Origin: Candidatus Brachybacterium merdigallinarum
GTDB taxonomy: Bacteria; Actinomycetota; Actinomycetes; Actinomycetales; Dermabacteraceae
Direction of reading: 5' to 3'
NCBI GenBank assembly: GCA_019115335.1
Contig: DXDT01000222.1
Location: forward strand, 1-36,980
Length of the DNA: 36,980 bases
Under the pieces are notes generated by a model. The model was not told where the DNA came from, searched no databases, and worked only from the letters and a program-made list of their open reading frames with translations. The translations under genes were made by a program, and so were the position numbers. Below are positions 1 through 8,375 of the stretch, piece by piece. Numbering within the stretch: position 1 is the first letter of the stretch; each line of letters begins with the position of its first letter.

Positions 1-533
1 GCTGCGGCATCGCAGGGCTCTCGATCGTCGCCGACTCCCTCTCGGCCATCAAGCACGCGAAGGTCACCCCGGTGCGGGACGAGACCGGACTCGTGGTCGA
101 CTACCTCACCGAGGGCGACTTCCCCCGCTACGGCAACGACGACGACCGCGCCGACGACATCGCCGCCACGATCGTCCACACCGTGATGCAGAAGATCAAG
201 GCGATCCCGATGTACCGCGACGCGATCCCCACCCAGTCCGTGCTGACCATCACCTCGAACGTGGTCTACGGCAAGGCGACCGGCTCCTTCCCCTCCGGCC
301 ACCGCGCCGGCACCCCCTTCTCCCCGGGAGCGAACCCGGAGAACGGCGCCGACTCCCACGGAATGGTCGCCTCGATGCTGAGCGTCGGGAAGCTCGACTA
401 CAACGACGCGCTCGACGGCATCTCGCTGACCAACACCATCACCCCGCAGGGTCTGGGACGAACCAAGGACGAGCAGGTCAGCAACCTGGTCGGCATCCTG
501 GACGCCGGCTTCATCATGGACGACCCGGCCTGA
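1..533 (+). CDS. pflB: Pyruvate formate-lyase large part, C-terminal fragment (5' end outside window)
   Basis: Formate C-acetyltransferase converts pyruvate and CoA to acetyl-CoA and formate in the anaerobic cytoplasm. Only the last 176 residues are in the window; the reading frame is open from base 3. Family blocks visible are [40 protein letters not shown], the GxRAGxPFxPGANP block and [14 protein letters not shown]. The normal enzyme continues from this point into the glycyl-radical domain with its RVSGYA motif. Here the protein ends at [12 protein letters not shown] and a TGA, so it has no radical glycine. That domain is encoded by the next gene 44 bp downstream. The two genes lie in different frames and the downstream gene has its own ribosome binding site and its own N-terminus, so this looks like a true gene split and not a single frameshift. 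The active-site cysteine pair would lie upstream of the window and cannot be checked. Family identity is secure. Confidence 0.93.
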   Translation, partial: CGIAGLSIVADSLSAIKHAKVTPVRDETGLVVDYLTEGDFPRYGNDDDRADDIAATIVHTVMQKIKAIPMYRDAIPTQSVLTITSNVVYGKATGSFPSGHRAGTPFSPGANPENGADSHGMVASMLSVGKLDYNDALDGISLTNTITPQGLGRTKDEQVSNLVGILDAGFIMDDPA

Positions 534-577
534 TCGCACCGCCACCGACGACCACCCCTTCTGAAGGAGGAACCCCC

Positions 578-829
578 ATGGCCACCGCCACCTACGCCGA
601 ACGCCTCGCCTCGATGAAGGCGAACCGCGCCGCGAACAACATGGAGTCCGGTCTGTTCCACGCCAACATCAACGTCCTGAACAAGGACACCCTGGTGGAC
701 GCGATGGAGAACCCGGAGAACTACCCGAACCTCACCGTCCGCGTTTCCGGCTACGCGGTGAACTTCGTCAAGCTCACCCGCGAGCAGCAGCTCGACGTCC
801 TGGGCCGCACCTTCCACCAGGGAGCGTGA
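578..829 (+). CDS. grcA: Autonomous glycyl-radical domain protein (GrcA/YfiD-like), the missing C-terminus of PFL
   Basis: This 83-residue protein is essentially a stand-alone C-terminal domain of pyruvate formate-lyase. Residues 25-83 match the end of PFL, with [20 protein letters not shown] followed by [12 protein letters not shown]; Gly58 in RVSGYA is the residue that would carry the radical. Residues 1-24 ([20 protein letters not shown] and a few more) have no counterpart in PFL. A strong ribosome binding site AAGGAGG at 564-570 precedes the ATG at 578 by 7 nt. In Escherichia coli, GrcA (YfiD, about 127 residues) is a spare part that restores oxygen-cleaved PFL. Here the neighbouring PFL lacks the domain altogether, so this small protein is probably an obligatory subunit. 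The stop overlaps the start of pflA, so activator and radical protein are translationally coupled. The family is certain; the obligatory-subunit role is inference. Confidence 0.92.
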   Translation: MATATYAERLASMKANRAANNMESGLFHANINVLNKDTLVDAMENPENYPNLTVRVSGYAVNFVKLTREQQLDVLGRTFHQGA

Positions 830-1662
830 TGACCGCCGGGCCCCTCGCCCCGCGCCGCCTCGGCGCGGGGATCGAGGGGATGCTGGAGGCGGAGCTGGGC
901 CGCTCCGAGCGGCTGGCCGCGATCCGTGCCGGAGAGGTCGCCTCGATCCACTCCTGGGAGCTGGTCACCGCGGTCGACGGCCCCGGCACGCGCCTGACGA
1001 TCTTCTTCTCCGGATGCCCGCTGCGCTGCGTCTACTGCCACAACCCCGACACCATGGAGATGCGACGCGGCCAGGACGTCCCGCTCGAGGAGATCACCGA
1101 CCGCATCCGCCGGTACCGCACGGTGTTCCGCGCGAGCGGGGGCGGGATCACCCTCTCCGGCGGGGAGGTGCTGATGCAGCCCGCATTCGCCGGCAGGGTG
1201 CTCCGCGCCGCGCAGGAGATGGGCGTGCACACCGCGATCGACACCTCCGGATACCTCGGCGCCGTCGCCTCCGACGAGTTCCTGGACGACGTGGACCTGG
1301 TGCTGCTGGACGTGAAGTCCGGCAGCGAGGAGTCCTACCGGGCGCTCACCGGCCGCCCGCTGCAGCCCACGATCGACTTCGGCGATCGCCTGGCCGCCCG
1401 CGGCACCCCGATCTGGCTGCGCTTCGTGGTCGTCCCCGACTGGACGGACGACGTGGAGAACGTCGAGGGCGTGGCCGACATCCTCGAGCGGTGGAGCGGC
1501 GTCGTCGAGCGGGTCGAGGTGCTCCCCTTCCACAACATGGGGCAGGACAAGTGGGACGCCCTCGGCATGGAGTACAAGCTCCGGGACGCCCAGCCGCCCT
1601 CGAACGAGGTCGTCGAGCGAGTCCGCGAGCAGTTCCGCGCCCGCGGCCTCACCGTCCACTGA
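826..1662 (+). CDS. pflA: Pyruvate formate-lyase activating enzyme (radical SAM)
   Basis: A 278-residue radical-SAM activase that uses a [4Fe-4S] cluster and S-adenosylmethionine to abstract hydrogen from the PFL glycine. The cluster motif CX3CX2C is at Cys64, Cys68 and Cys71 ([16 protein letters not shown]), and the SAM-contacting GGE segment lies in [12 protein letters not shown], about residues 109-119. An N-terminal extension of about 40 residues precedes the usual start of the family ([17 protein letters not shown]). The GTG at 826 overlaps the stop of the glycyl-radical gene; the adjacent ATG at 829 is an equally good start, and either gives translational coupling. The substrate is presumably Gly58 of the small upstream protein. 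The last 14 bp overlap convergently with the next minus-strand gene. Confidence is high for the family and for the role given the context. Confidence 0.95.
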   Translation: MMTAGPLAPRRLGAGIEGMLEAELGRSERLAAIRAGEVASIHSWELVTAVDGPGTRLTIFFSGCPLRCVYCHNPDTMEMRRGQDVPLEEITDRIRRYRTVFRASGGGITLSGGEVLMQPAFAGRVLRAAQEMGVHTAIDTSGYLGAVASDEFLDDVDLVLLDVKSGSEESYRALTGRPLQPTIDFGDRLAARGTPIWLRFVVVPDWTDDVENVEGVADILERWSGVVERVEVLPFHNMGQDKWDALGMEYKLRDAQPPSNEVVERVREQFRARGLTVH

Positions 1663-2590
1663 CCAGCACCACGACCCGTGCAGGGTCCCCGCCCTCGGCA
1701 TCCCCCCAGGCGGGGGCGTCCGCGTCGGCGCTCGCGCTCGCCGCCCGGTCCCAGACCCGCCCCTGGTAGGAGACCTGCACGATCCCGTCATCGGCGGCGC
1801 GGGCCACCGCCCAGTTCGCGACCGCCCAGCCGCGGGCCTCGTCCCCGCCGGGGTCGATCACCAGGGCCGTGGCTCCGGCATCGTCCGGGCGCTGGGGTGC
1901 GAGGGCGGCGGCATCGGCGAGGTTCGCGGTGAGGCCTCCCGTCTCGGTCAGACGGGGGAACTGCCGGGCGAGCTCGGAGCGCACGGTCTCGGGGGAGGAT
2001 GCCGCACCGACCGGCTCGAGCACGCAGTCGAGGTTCGCAGTGGACATCCCGGTCAGGGCCGAGGCGTACAGCCGCCCTTCGGTCTCGTGGTCGCGATACG
2101 CCTCGGGGTGGCCGCTGCGCTGGACCTGCTGGGCGATGTCGTTGATGTCCCCGCTCTCGTACCCGTCGACCGTGATCAGCACGTCGTAGAAGGCATTGGT
2201 CGCAAAGATCGGGTCCATGATCTCCTCGACCGAGCCCCAGCCCTGGGAGGGCCGCTGCTGGAACAGGCCCACCGAGTCGCGGTCGCCGTGGTCGATGTTC
2301 TGCAGCCTCGACTCCTGGAACGCGGTGGCCAGGGCGATGGAGGCCGCCCGCGGCGGCAGACCGCGATCCACCGCGACCGCACTGATCAGGGCGGCGTTCG
2401 CGGTGCGCTCGGTGGTGTAGCGATGGCTGGTGCCCAGTCCGGTCGCGGTGCAGGTCCCGGCGTGAGCGGGGGACCCGTACCGCTGCAGCGCCACATAGGA
2501 GCCGCCCGCGATGCTGACGAAGACCAGGATCAGCACCAGCGGGATCACGAGGTGACTGAGCGCCGAGCGCCTGCCGTGATGTCTCGCCAC
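1649..2590 (-). CDS. Membrane-anchored lysozyme/transglycosylase-like protein
   Basis: A 313-residue predicted cell-surface protein starting at GTG 2590. A short basic N-terminus is followed by one membrane segment at about residues 12-33, so the rest should be outside the membrane. Residues of about 85-180 resemble the lysozyme-like fold of soluble lytic transglycosylases: ATAFQESRL with candidate catalytic Glu93, then GDRDSVGLFQQRPSQGWG and a later YRDHETEGRLYASAL. The C-terminal third is alanine-rich and I do not recognise a domain in it. Related actinobacterial proteins are often annotated only as hypothetical or, wrongly, as heavy-metal transporters. A peptidoglycan-cleaving or remodelling role is inference. 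It lies downstream of dapD on the same strand with an 87-bp gap and converges on pflA with a 14-bp overlap. Confidence 0.75.
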   Translation of the reverse strand: MARHHGRRSALSHLVIPLVLILVFVSIAGGSYVALQRYGSPAHAGTCTATGLGTSHRYTTERTANAALISAVAVDRGLPPRAASIALATAFQESRLQNIDHGDRDSVGLFQQRPSQGWGSVEEIMDPIFATNAFYDVLITVDGYESGDINDIAQQVQRSGHPEAYRDHETEGRLYASALTGMSTANLDCVLEPVGAASSPETVRSELARQFPRLTETGGLTANLADAAALAPQRPDDAGATALVIDPGGDEARGWAVANWAVARAADDGIVQVSYQGRVWDRAASASADADAPAWGDAEGGDPARVVVLVSGR

Positions 2591-2677
2591 CTCGTCTCTC
2601 GCTGTTCTCCGGGGTCGGTCAGTGCGGTGCTGGTGAAGGCGGTGCCGGTCGGTGCAGGGGCGGTCTGTGCCGGTGGG

Positions 2678-3646
2678 TCAATTCGCGTGCAGCGCGGCGT
2701 TCAGCGAGACGGTCTGGCCCTCGCGGGCGACCGCCTCGATCGTGCCGGTCAGCGAGTTGCGGCGGAACAGCAGGTTCGGCACCCCGGAGAGGTCGCGGGC
2801 CTTCACGGCGTGCGGCTCCTCGGACTCCGCACCCTTCTCGCCCACCACGACCACCTTGGATCCGGCAGTGAGGTACAGCCCAGCCTCCACCACGCAGTCG
2901 TCGCCCAGGGCGATGCCGATCCCGGCCTCCGCCCCGATCAGTGACCGCCTGCCGATCCGCACCCGCTCGGTGCCGCCGCCGGAGAGGGTGCCCATGGTGG
3001 AGGCCCCGCCGCCCACGTCGGAGCCGTCCTCGACGATGACGCCCTGAGAGATGCGGCCCTCGACCATGGAGGCGCCCAGGGTGCCGGCGTTGAAGTTCAC
3101 GAAGCCCTCGTGCATCACGGTGGTGCCCTCGGCGAGGTGGGCGCCCAGCCGCACTCGGTCCGCATCGCCGATGCGCACCCCGGAGGGCAACACGTAGTCG
3201 ACCATGCGGGGGAACTTGTCGATGCTGAACACGGTGGGCCGGCGGCCCGCGGCGATCAGGCGCAACCGGGTCTCCTCGAAGCCAGCCACGGCGCACGGAC
3301 CCTCGGAGGTCCACACCACATTGGTCAGCGTGCCGAACAGCCCCTCGAGGTTCTGGGTGTTGGGCTGGACCAGGCGGTGGGAGAGCAGGTGCAGGCGCAG
3401 GGAGGAATCCGCCGCATCCGCCGGTGCGGCGGCCAGCTCGATCTGCCGGACCACCACCTCCTGGGTGGTGCCGCGCACCTCATCGGCCCGGGCCGCGGCC
3501 TCGAGCTCGGCGTGCAGCGGGTGCGCGGTGGCATCCGCAGGGGATTCGCCCAGCTGAGGGGCGGGGTACCAGACGTCGAGGATCGACCCGTCGGAGGCGT
3601 GAGTGGCGAGGCCGATGCCCCAGGCTTGCGTCGCGGTGGAAGTCAC
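2678..3646 (-). CDS. dapD: Tetrahydrodipicolinate N-succinyltransferase
   Basis: A 322-residue enzyme that transfers succinyl from succinyl-CoA to tetrahydrodipicolinate, a step of the succinylase route to meso-diaminopimelate and lysine. The C-terminal half is a left-handed beta-helix with hexapeptide-like repeats: [54 protein letters not shown], and [20 protein letters not shown], ending in [11 protein letters not shown] and LNAALHAN. The order and spacing match the actinobacterial DapD type (M. tuberculosis enzyme of about 317 residues). The start is GTG at 3646. A TAGACT -10 box ends six bases before it and there is no Shine-Dalgarno sequence, so the mRNA is probably leaderless. The partner dapE is 2.8 kb away on the other strand. 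Confidence 0.95.
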   Translation of the reverse strand: MTSTATQAWGIGLATHASDGSILDVWYPAPQLGESPADATAHPLHAELEAAARADEVRGTTQEVVVRQIELAAAPADAADSSLRLHLLSHRLVQPNTQNLEGLFGTLTNVVWTSEGPCAVAGFEETRLRLIAAGRRPTVFSIDKFPRMVDYVLPSGVRIGDADRVRLGAHLAEGTTVMHEGFVNFNAGTLGASMVEGRISQGVIVEDGSDVGGGASTMGTLSGGGTERVRIGRRSLIGAEAGIGIALGDDCVVEAGLYLTAGSKVVVVGEKGAESEEPHAVKARDLSGVPNLLFRRNSLTGTIEAVAREGQTVSLNAALHAN

Positions 3647-3652
3647 GGGGAG

Positions 3653-3658
3653 AGTCTA
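3653..3658 (-). promoter_or_regulatory. Leaderless -10 box of dapD
   Basis: On the minus strand TAGACT is followed by exactly six bases and then the GTG start of dapD. TANNNT followed by 6-7 nt places transcription initiation on the first base of the start codon. No clear -35 box is seen. Confidence 0.6.
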
Positions 3659-3728
3659 CGAACTCCGGGCGGGAGAATCCTGGTCGGATTCATCTCGTGC
3701 TGCGGCTCACGCGGCGCCCCCTGTCGGG

Positions 3729-4547
3729 TCACACGGAGGTGCCGAACCACTCCACGGCGGTGGCACGACGCACGATCAGCTCCAGCCGGTGAGCGCGCCA
3801 CCGGGAGGCCAGCACGGAGCCGATCAGGCTCACCACTCCGATGCCCAGCAGGATCAGGCACAGGCGCAGCAGATCCACCTCGGTGTCCGGGCGCATCAGC
3901 AGCGAGACCAGCAGCACCCCGGCACCCGCGACGATCCCGATCACCCCCGCGCCCAGCAGGGCCGCCGGAGCCAGCGGGATCAGCAGCGCGGGCCCGAGGG
4001 TCTCCTTCTGCAACGGGGTCGCCACCGGGATCCCTCGCCCCAGCTGGCCGGGTCTGCTCACCGCCCAATCCAGCAGTCGGCGATCCCGTCGCCGGGTGGC
4101 CCAGGCCCCGGTCGCGCCGGCCAGCACCAGGGACAGGGCCGCGCCGCCCATCAGCACTGCGAGCGACAGCGCCTCCTCGTGCAGGACGATCATCCCCCCG
4201 AAGCAGCCCAGCGCCGCCAGCACCCAGACGGTCTCGAGCACCCGCAGGGGGATCTGGCGTGCCTCGTGCTCCGCGGCCGCCGCGGAGTCGAGCTCATCGG
4301 GCACCGGATCGGCGCCCTCCTCGAGCACCACCCGGCGCTCGTCCGCCAGCCGCGCCACGAACTCGACGGGGTCGTCCCCGCTGCGCAGCCAGGGAGCATA
4401 CCGGCCGCGCTGCTCTCCGCTCAGCCAGCGGGCCAGGACCGCGGCATCCGCCGTGGCGCGGTCCCCGGAAGCGGCCGTGACCTGCGCGGCATCGATGATC
4501 CGGCGCATCCGTCGGCGATGGCGCGGCGGCAGCGAAAGGTTCTCCAT
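3729..4547 (-). CDS. Hypothetical multi-pass membrane protein
   Basis: A 272-residue protein of unknown function. The first 100 or so residues are soluble, charged and helical (MENLSLPPRHRRRMRRIIDA; ARLADERRVVLEEGADPVPD). Two membrane segments follow at about residues 110-155 (VWVLAALGCFGGMIVL and the LMGGAALSLVLAGATGAW stretch), then a basic loop ATRRRDRRLL. A second group of about three segments covers residues 190-255 (LLIPLAPAALLGAGVIGIVA; LCLILLGIGVVSLIGSVLAS). I do not recognise the family. The start ATG at 4547 is divergent from the FAD-binding gene at 4596, leaving only 48 bp for both promoters. AATCAT six bases before the ATG could be a weak leaderless -10. Coding support comes from length, frame bias and a coherent topology. 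Confidence 0.7.
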   Translation of the reverse strand: MENLSLPPRHRRRMRRIIDAAQVTAASGDRATADAAVLARWLSGEQRGRYAPWLRSGDDPVEFVARLADERRVVLEEGADPVPDELDSAAAAEHEARQIPLRVLETVWVLAALGCFGGMIVLHEEALSLAVLMGGAALSLVLAGATGAWATRRRDRRLLDWAVSRPGQLGRGIPVATPLQKETLGPALLIPLAPAALLGAGVIGIVAGAGVLLVSLLMRPDTEVDLLRLCLILLGIGVVSLIGSVLASRWRAHRLELIVRRATAVEWFGTSV

Positions 4548-4595
4548 GCCGTCATGATTCCAGAGCGAGGGGCCCCGGGCGTGATACTTGCAGGC

Positions 4596-6359
4596 ATGAC
4601 AGCTTCTCCCGGGACCCTCCGCACCGTCGCCGTGATCGGTGCGGGACCGCGCGGGACCGCGATCATCGAGCGCCTGGTGGCCGCATCCCACAGCGAGAGC
4701 TGGCGGGGGCAGCTCACGGTGCACCTCATCGACCCGCTGGTGGGACGGGGCGGGGCCGTGTGGCGCGATGACCAGCCCGAGGTGCTGCTGATGAACACCA
4801 CCACCTGCCAGACCACGATGTACCCCGACGACTCCTGCCATGCCCTGCTGCCCCGGCTGCACGAGCGCACCCTCGCCGACCACCTGCGGGCGGAGGGGTA
4901 CGGGCCCGCCGACTTCGCCTCCCGGGCCGCCCACGGGCGCTATCTCGCCGCCGTGCTCGCCACCGCCCAGGACGATGCCGACCCCGAACGGCTGAGGATC
5001 GTCCTTCACCCCGCCGAGGCCGTCGATGTCACCGGCGCGGCCGACGGCCCGCAGCGGGTGCGGCTGGACGACGGCCGGGTCCTTCCCGTCGATGCCGCGG
5101 CCCTCGCCCTCGGGCACCTGCCCACCGCGCTCGGCCCCCGATCCCAGCAGCTCGCCGACGCCGCCGATCGTCACGGGCTGCTCCACATCGGCCCCGCCAA
5201 CCCCCTCGAGATCGACTACACCCGGCTGCTCGGCCGCGAGCGCATCGCCGTGCAGGGTATGGGCCTGAACTTCTACGACACGCTCGGCATGCTCACCGCG
5301 GCCGCCGGGGGCCGCTTCGAGCCCGATCCCGCCGCGCCCTCCGGGCTGCGCTACCGGCCCGGTGGGGGAGAGCCGCACCTGCTGGTCGGCTCCCGCTCCG
5401 GCATGGTCTACCGCCCCAAGCCCGATCTCGGGGATCGCCTGCCCGCCCCGTTCACGCCGCAGATCCTCACCGGGGAGCGGGTGCTCGAGCTCGCGGTGCG
5501 CGCCGCCGGAGTCGACCACGAGCGCGAGGTGATGCCGCTGATCCTCGCCGAGCTGCGCCGCGCCCTCGACGGTGCCGGACACCGCCTGCTGGCCGACGAC
5601 CAGGCTCTGCTGCAGCTTCTGTTCCCCTTCGGTCGCCGCGGCGGAGGCGCGAGCACAGACCCCCATCGCCGCACCCGGGACGTGCTGCGGGAGGCGCTGC
5701 GCTGCGCGACCGAGCCCGATCCCGCCTGGGTGCTGATCCACCGGGTGCTGGTCGCGATGCGGATCCAGGTCAACCGCCTGGTGGACCTCGGTGCCTACAC
5801 CACCGACTCGGTGCGCCGGGACATCGACGGGCACCTGCGCAACGCCTTCGCCTCCTGGGCCTCCGGGCCGCCCGTGATCCGGGTGCGCCAGCTGCTCGCC
5901 CTCGAGGAGGCGGGCCTGGTCACCTTCACCGGTCCCCGCATGCACGTGGACATCGACGAGGAGGCGGGCCGCTTCGCCGTGCGCGGCGGGGAGCACCCGC
6001 CGAGCAGCTGCGACGGCGTGCTCGAAGCGCATCTGCCGCCCGTGGACCTGCCCGCCTACCGCAGCGCCCTGCTCGGTGCCTGGCGGGAGCGCGGCGAGGT
6101 CCAGCGCGACCACTGGGCCTCCCGCGGCAGCCGCAGCAGGATGCTCACCGGCTCGATCGCGGTGGACGGCCTGTACTCCCCGCTCGGGGCCGACGGCACC
6201 GTCCACGAGCGCCGGCTCCTGGTGGGGGTCCCGGTCTCCACTGCCCAGCCCGGCTCCGCCATCACGGCCGAGCCCGGCACCGCCGCACAGCTGCTGCGCC
6301 ATGCCGAGGCGGTCGCGATGCGTCTCGCCCACGCCGGGGGAGCGCTCGCCGGGTCCTGA
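4596..6359 (+). CDS. FAD/NAD(P)-binding oxidoreductase-like protein
   Basis: A 587-residue protein with an N-terminal Rossmann dinucleotide-binding motif VAVIGAGPRGTAIIERL at about residues 11-27, then GRGGAVWR and the segment EVLLMNTTTCQTTMYPDDSC. This layout resembles the FAD-NAD(P)-binding family represented by Pfam PF13454, found in actinobacteria and often of unknown substrate. Further conserved-looking blocks are VQGMGLNFYDTLGMLT and GSRSGMVYRPKPDLG; the C-terminal half is less clear. I chose ATG 4596 because the nucleotide-binding motif begins 10 residues later. A GTG at 4581 is also in frame. It probably acts in the cytoplasm as a flavin- or NADPH-dependent enzyme, but no substrate can be inferred. 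It sits between dapD and dapE without obvious pathway logic. Confidence 0.82.
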   Translation: MTASPGTLRTVAVIGAGPRGTAIIERLVAASHSESWRGQLTVHLIDPLVGRGGAVWRDDQPEVLLMNTTTCQTTMYPDDSCHALLPRLHERTLADHLRAEGYGPADFASRAAHGRYLAAVLATAQDDADPERLRIVLHPAEAVDVTGAADGPQRVRLDDGRVLPVDAAALALGHLPTALGPRSQQLADAADRHGLLHIGPANPLEIDYTRLLGRERIAVQGMGLNFYDTLGMLTAAAGGRFEPDPAAPSGLRYRPGGGEPHLLVGSRSGMVYRPKPDLGDRLPAPFTPQILTGERVLELAVRAAGVDHEREVMPLILAELRRALDGAGHRLLADDQALLQLLFPFGRRGGGASTDPHRRTRDVLREALRCATEPDPAWVLIHRVLVAMRIQVNRLVDLGAYTTDSVRRDIDGHLRNAFASWASGPPVIRVRQLLALEEAGLVTFTGPRMHVDIDEEAGRFAVRGGEHPPSSCDGVLEAHLPPVDLPAYRSALLGAWRERGEVQRDHWASRGSRSRMLTGSIAVDGLYSPLGADGTVHERRLLVGVPVSTAQPGSAITAEPGTAAQLLRHAEAVAMRLAHAGGALAGS

Positions 6360-6469
6360 ACAGCCGCCCGGCGCGGACGGACCCGTCCCGCCCTTCGTCT
6401 CCCTCGTCCCCCGGTCCCGCCGTCGTCCCGTCCCTGCCCCGCCCCGAGGGCCGTGGCACGATGACGGGC

Positions 6470-7573
6470 ATGACAGCGAGCAGCGCCCCCTCCCTCGATC
6501 CGTCGGCGGACATCGTCGACCTCACCGCCGCGATCGTCGACGTCGAATCCGTCTCCGGGAACGAGCGCGCTCTGGCCGACGCCGTCGAGGCGGCACTGCG
6601 CGAGCACGCCCCGCACCTCCGGGTGATCCGCGACGGCGACACCGTCATCGCCCGCACCGACCGCGGGCTGCCTCAGCGGGTCCTGCTGGCCGGGCACCTG
6701 GACACCGTCCCCGTCGCGGCGAACCTGCCCTCCTCCCGCCGGGTGCGGGAGGGCCGCGAGGAGCTCGTCGGGCGCGGCAGCTGCGACATGAAGGGCGGGG
6801 TCGCCGTGATGCTGCGCCTGGCCGTCGAGATGCGGACCGCGTCCCGGGACCTCACCTGGATCTTCTACGACCACGAGGAGGTTGCCGCGGCGCAGAACTC
6901 CCTCACCCGCCTCGCCGCCGAGCATCCCGAGCACCTCGAGGCGGACTTCGCGATCCTCGGCGAACCGACCTCCGCGGGGGTCGAGGGCGGCTGCAAGGGC
7001 ACCATGAAGCTCGAGGTGACCGCGCGCGGCACCGCCGCCCACTCCGGCCGCGACTGGGTGGGGGACAACGCGATCCACCGCCTCGCCCCGGTGATGCAGC
7101 GCTTGGCCGAGTACGAGGCCCGGCGCGCCGTGATCGACGGGCTCGAGTACCGCGAGGGCCTCAACGCCGTCGCGATCAGCGGCGGGATCGCCGGCAACGT
7201 GATCCCCGATCGCGCGTCCCTGACCCTGAACTACCGCTTCGCCCCCGACACCTCGGTCGCCCGGGCCGAGGCGCACGTGCGCGAGGTCCTGGCCGGGCTC
7301 GACCTCGAGATCGAGGTGACCGATGCGGCGCCCGGCGCGCTGCCCGGCCTGACCACCCCTGCGGCCCAGGAGTTCCTCGCCGCGCTCGGCGAGGGGGTGC
7401 CGGTCAGCGCCAAGCAAGGATGGACCGACGTCTCCCGGTTCTCGGCGCTGGGCACCCCGGCGGTGAACTTCGGCCCCGGTGACCCCCTGCTCGCCCACAC
7501 CGACGACGAGCACGTGCCCGTCGCGGACCTGCAGACGGCGCTCGCCGGGCTGCGACGCTTCCTCGCCGGCTGA
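6470..7573 (+). CDS. dapE: Succinyl-diaminopimelate desuccinylase
   Basis: About 367 residues, a zinc-dependent M20-family amidohydrolase that releases succinate from N-succinyl-LL-diaminopimelate. Metal and catalytic blocks are visible: GHLDTVP (His76, Asp78), GRGSCDMKGG (Asp106), YDHEEV (Glu136/137), ILGEPTSAGVEGGCKGTM, the dimerisation region GTAAHSGRDWVGDNAIH, and the C-terminal FGPGDPLLAHTDDEH. The start is ambiguous. ATG 6470 has CACGAT seven bases upstream, which would fit a weak leaderless promoter; ATG 6461 is nine bases upstream in frame. It pairs functionally with dapD at 2678-3646, and dapD/dapE are likewise neighbours in mycobacteria. The intergenic stretch 6360-6469 shows no gene. 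Confidence 0.93.
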   Translation: MTASSAPSLDPSADIVDLTAAIVDVESVSGNERALADAVEAALREHAPHLRVIRDGDTVIARTDRGLPQRVLLAGHLDTVPVAANLPSSRRVREGREELVGRGSCDMKGGVAVMLRLAVEMRTASRDLTWIFYDHEEVAAAQNSLTRLAAEHPEHLEADFAILGEPTSAGVEGGCKGTMKLEVTARGTAAHSGRDWVGDNAIHRLAPVMQRLAEYEARRAVIDGLEYREGLNAVAISGGIAGNVIPDRASLTLNYRFAPDTSVARAEAHVREVLAGLDLEIEVTDAAPGALPGLTTPAAQEFLAALGEGVPVSAKQGWTDVSRFSALGTPAVNFGPGDPLLAHTDDEHVPVADLQTALAGLRRFLAG

Positions 7574-7625
7574 ATCGACCACGGACGGGAACCGGAGGCG
7601 GGGACCATCGGTCGGCCGCGGCGAT

Positions 7626-7631
7626 TACGCT
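7626..7631 (+). promoter_or_regulatory. Leaderless -10 box of LOG-family gene
   Basis: TACGCT fits TANNNT and is followed by six bases and then the ATG at 7638. No Shine-Dalgarno sequence is present between box and start, so a leaderless mRNA is likely. Confidence 0.5.
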
Positions 7632-7637
7632 TCGACC

Positions 7638-8375
7638 ATGACCTCTCAGGCATCAGCCCACCACCGCAAGGGCCCCGTCACCCTCCGCGGCGCCCAGCGC
7701 CCCACCCGCACCACCGACCAGCGCCTGCTCGAGGAGGACGCGCCGGGGGACTGGGTGCACTCCGACCCCTGGCGGGTGCTGCGCATCCAGTCGGAGTTCG
7801 TCGAGGGCTTCGGCGCGCTCGCGGAGCTGGGGCCGGCGATCTCCGTGTTCGGCTCGGCGCGTCTGGGAGAGGACCATCCCGACTACGCCACTGCGCGCCA
7901 GATCGCGGCCGGGATCGTGGAGATGGGGTACGCGGTCATCACCGGGGGCGGGCCCGGCATCATGGAGGCCGGCAACCGCGGGGCGAAGGAGGCTGGCGGG
8001 GTCTCCGTGGGCCTCGGGATCGAGCTCCCGCACGAGCAGGGCATGAACGAGTACGTCGACCTCGGGGTGGACTTCCGGTACTTCTTCGCCCGCAAGACCA
8101 TGTTCGTGAAGTACTCCAGCGGCTTCGTGGTGATGCCCGGCGGGTTCGGGACCTTCGACGAGCTGTTCGAGGCGCTGTGCCTCATGCAGGCCCACAAGAT
8201 CGACATGTTCCCCGTGATCCTGGTGGGCCGCTCCTACTGGCAGGGCCTGCTGGACTGGCTGCGGGGCACCGTGCAGCCCTTCGGGGCGATCAGCGCCGGT
8301 GACGTGGAGCTGATGCGCGTGGTGGACACCGCCGAGGAGGCGCTCGAGGCGCTGCGGGAGGCCGCCGGGGCATGA
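7638..8375 (+). CDS. LOG-family (TIGR00730) nucleotide phosphoribohydrolase-like protein
   Basis: A 245-residue Rossmann-like protein of the LOG/TIGR00730 family, whose studied members hydrolyse nucleoside 5'-monophosphates such as cytokinin ribotides to base and ribose 5-phosphate. The diagnostic motifs are present: ITGGGPGIMEAGNRGA (about residues 101-116), ARKTMFVKYS, and PGGFGTFDELFE (about 167-178). The start ATG 7638 is set by the leaderless -10 box and by family length; upstream in-frame sequence overlaps dapE. The true substrate in bacteria outside plant contact is unclear, and the Rv1205 relative in M. tuberculosis produces cytokinins. The stop overlaps the ATG of the next small gene, which indicates translational coupling. 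Confidence 0.9.
   Translation: MTSQASAHHRKGPVTLRGAQRPTRTTDQRLLEEDAPGDWVHSDPWRVLRIQSEFVEGFGALAELGPAISVFGSARLGEDHPDYATARQIAAGIVEMGYAVITGGGPGIMEAGNRGAKEAGGVSVGLGIELPHEQGMNEYVDLGVDFRYFFARKTMFVKYSSGFVVMPGGFGTFDELFEALCLMQAHKIDMFPVILVGRSYWQGLLDWLRGTVQPFGAISAGDVELMRVVDTAEEALEALREAAGA

Noticed and set aside
533..578. The PFL split as a sequencing or recent frameshift error
   Set aside because: The two parts are in different frames, separated by a 44-bp gap with a strong ribosome binding site, and the small protein has a 24-residue N-terminus that is not PFL sequence. One indel would not create this.
3603..4595. Upstream in-frame extension of the FAD-protein gene
   Set aside because: It runs antisense through the membrane-protein gene and lacks any family similarity; the Rossmann motif starts right after ATG 4596.
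4548..6332. Minus-strand extension of the membrane-protein gene opposite the FAD protein
   Set aside because: Only the part after the ATG at 4547 has membrane segments and plausible composition; the upstream part is antisense to a recognised Rossmann-fold gene.
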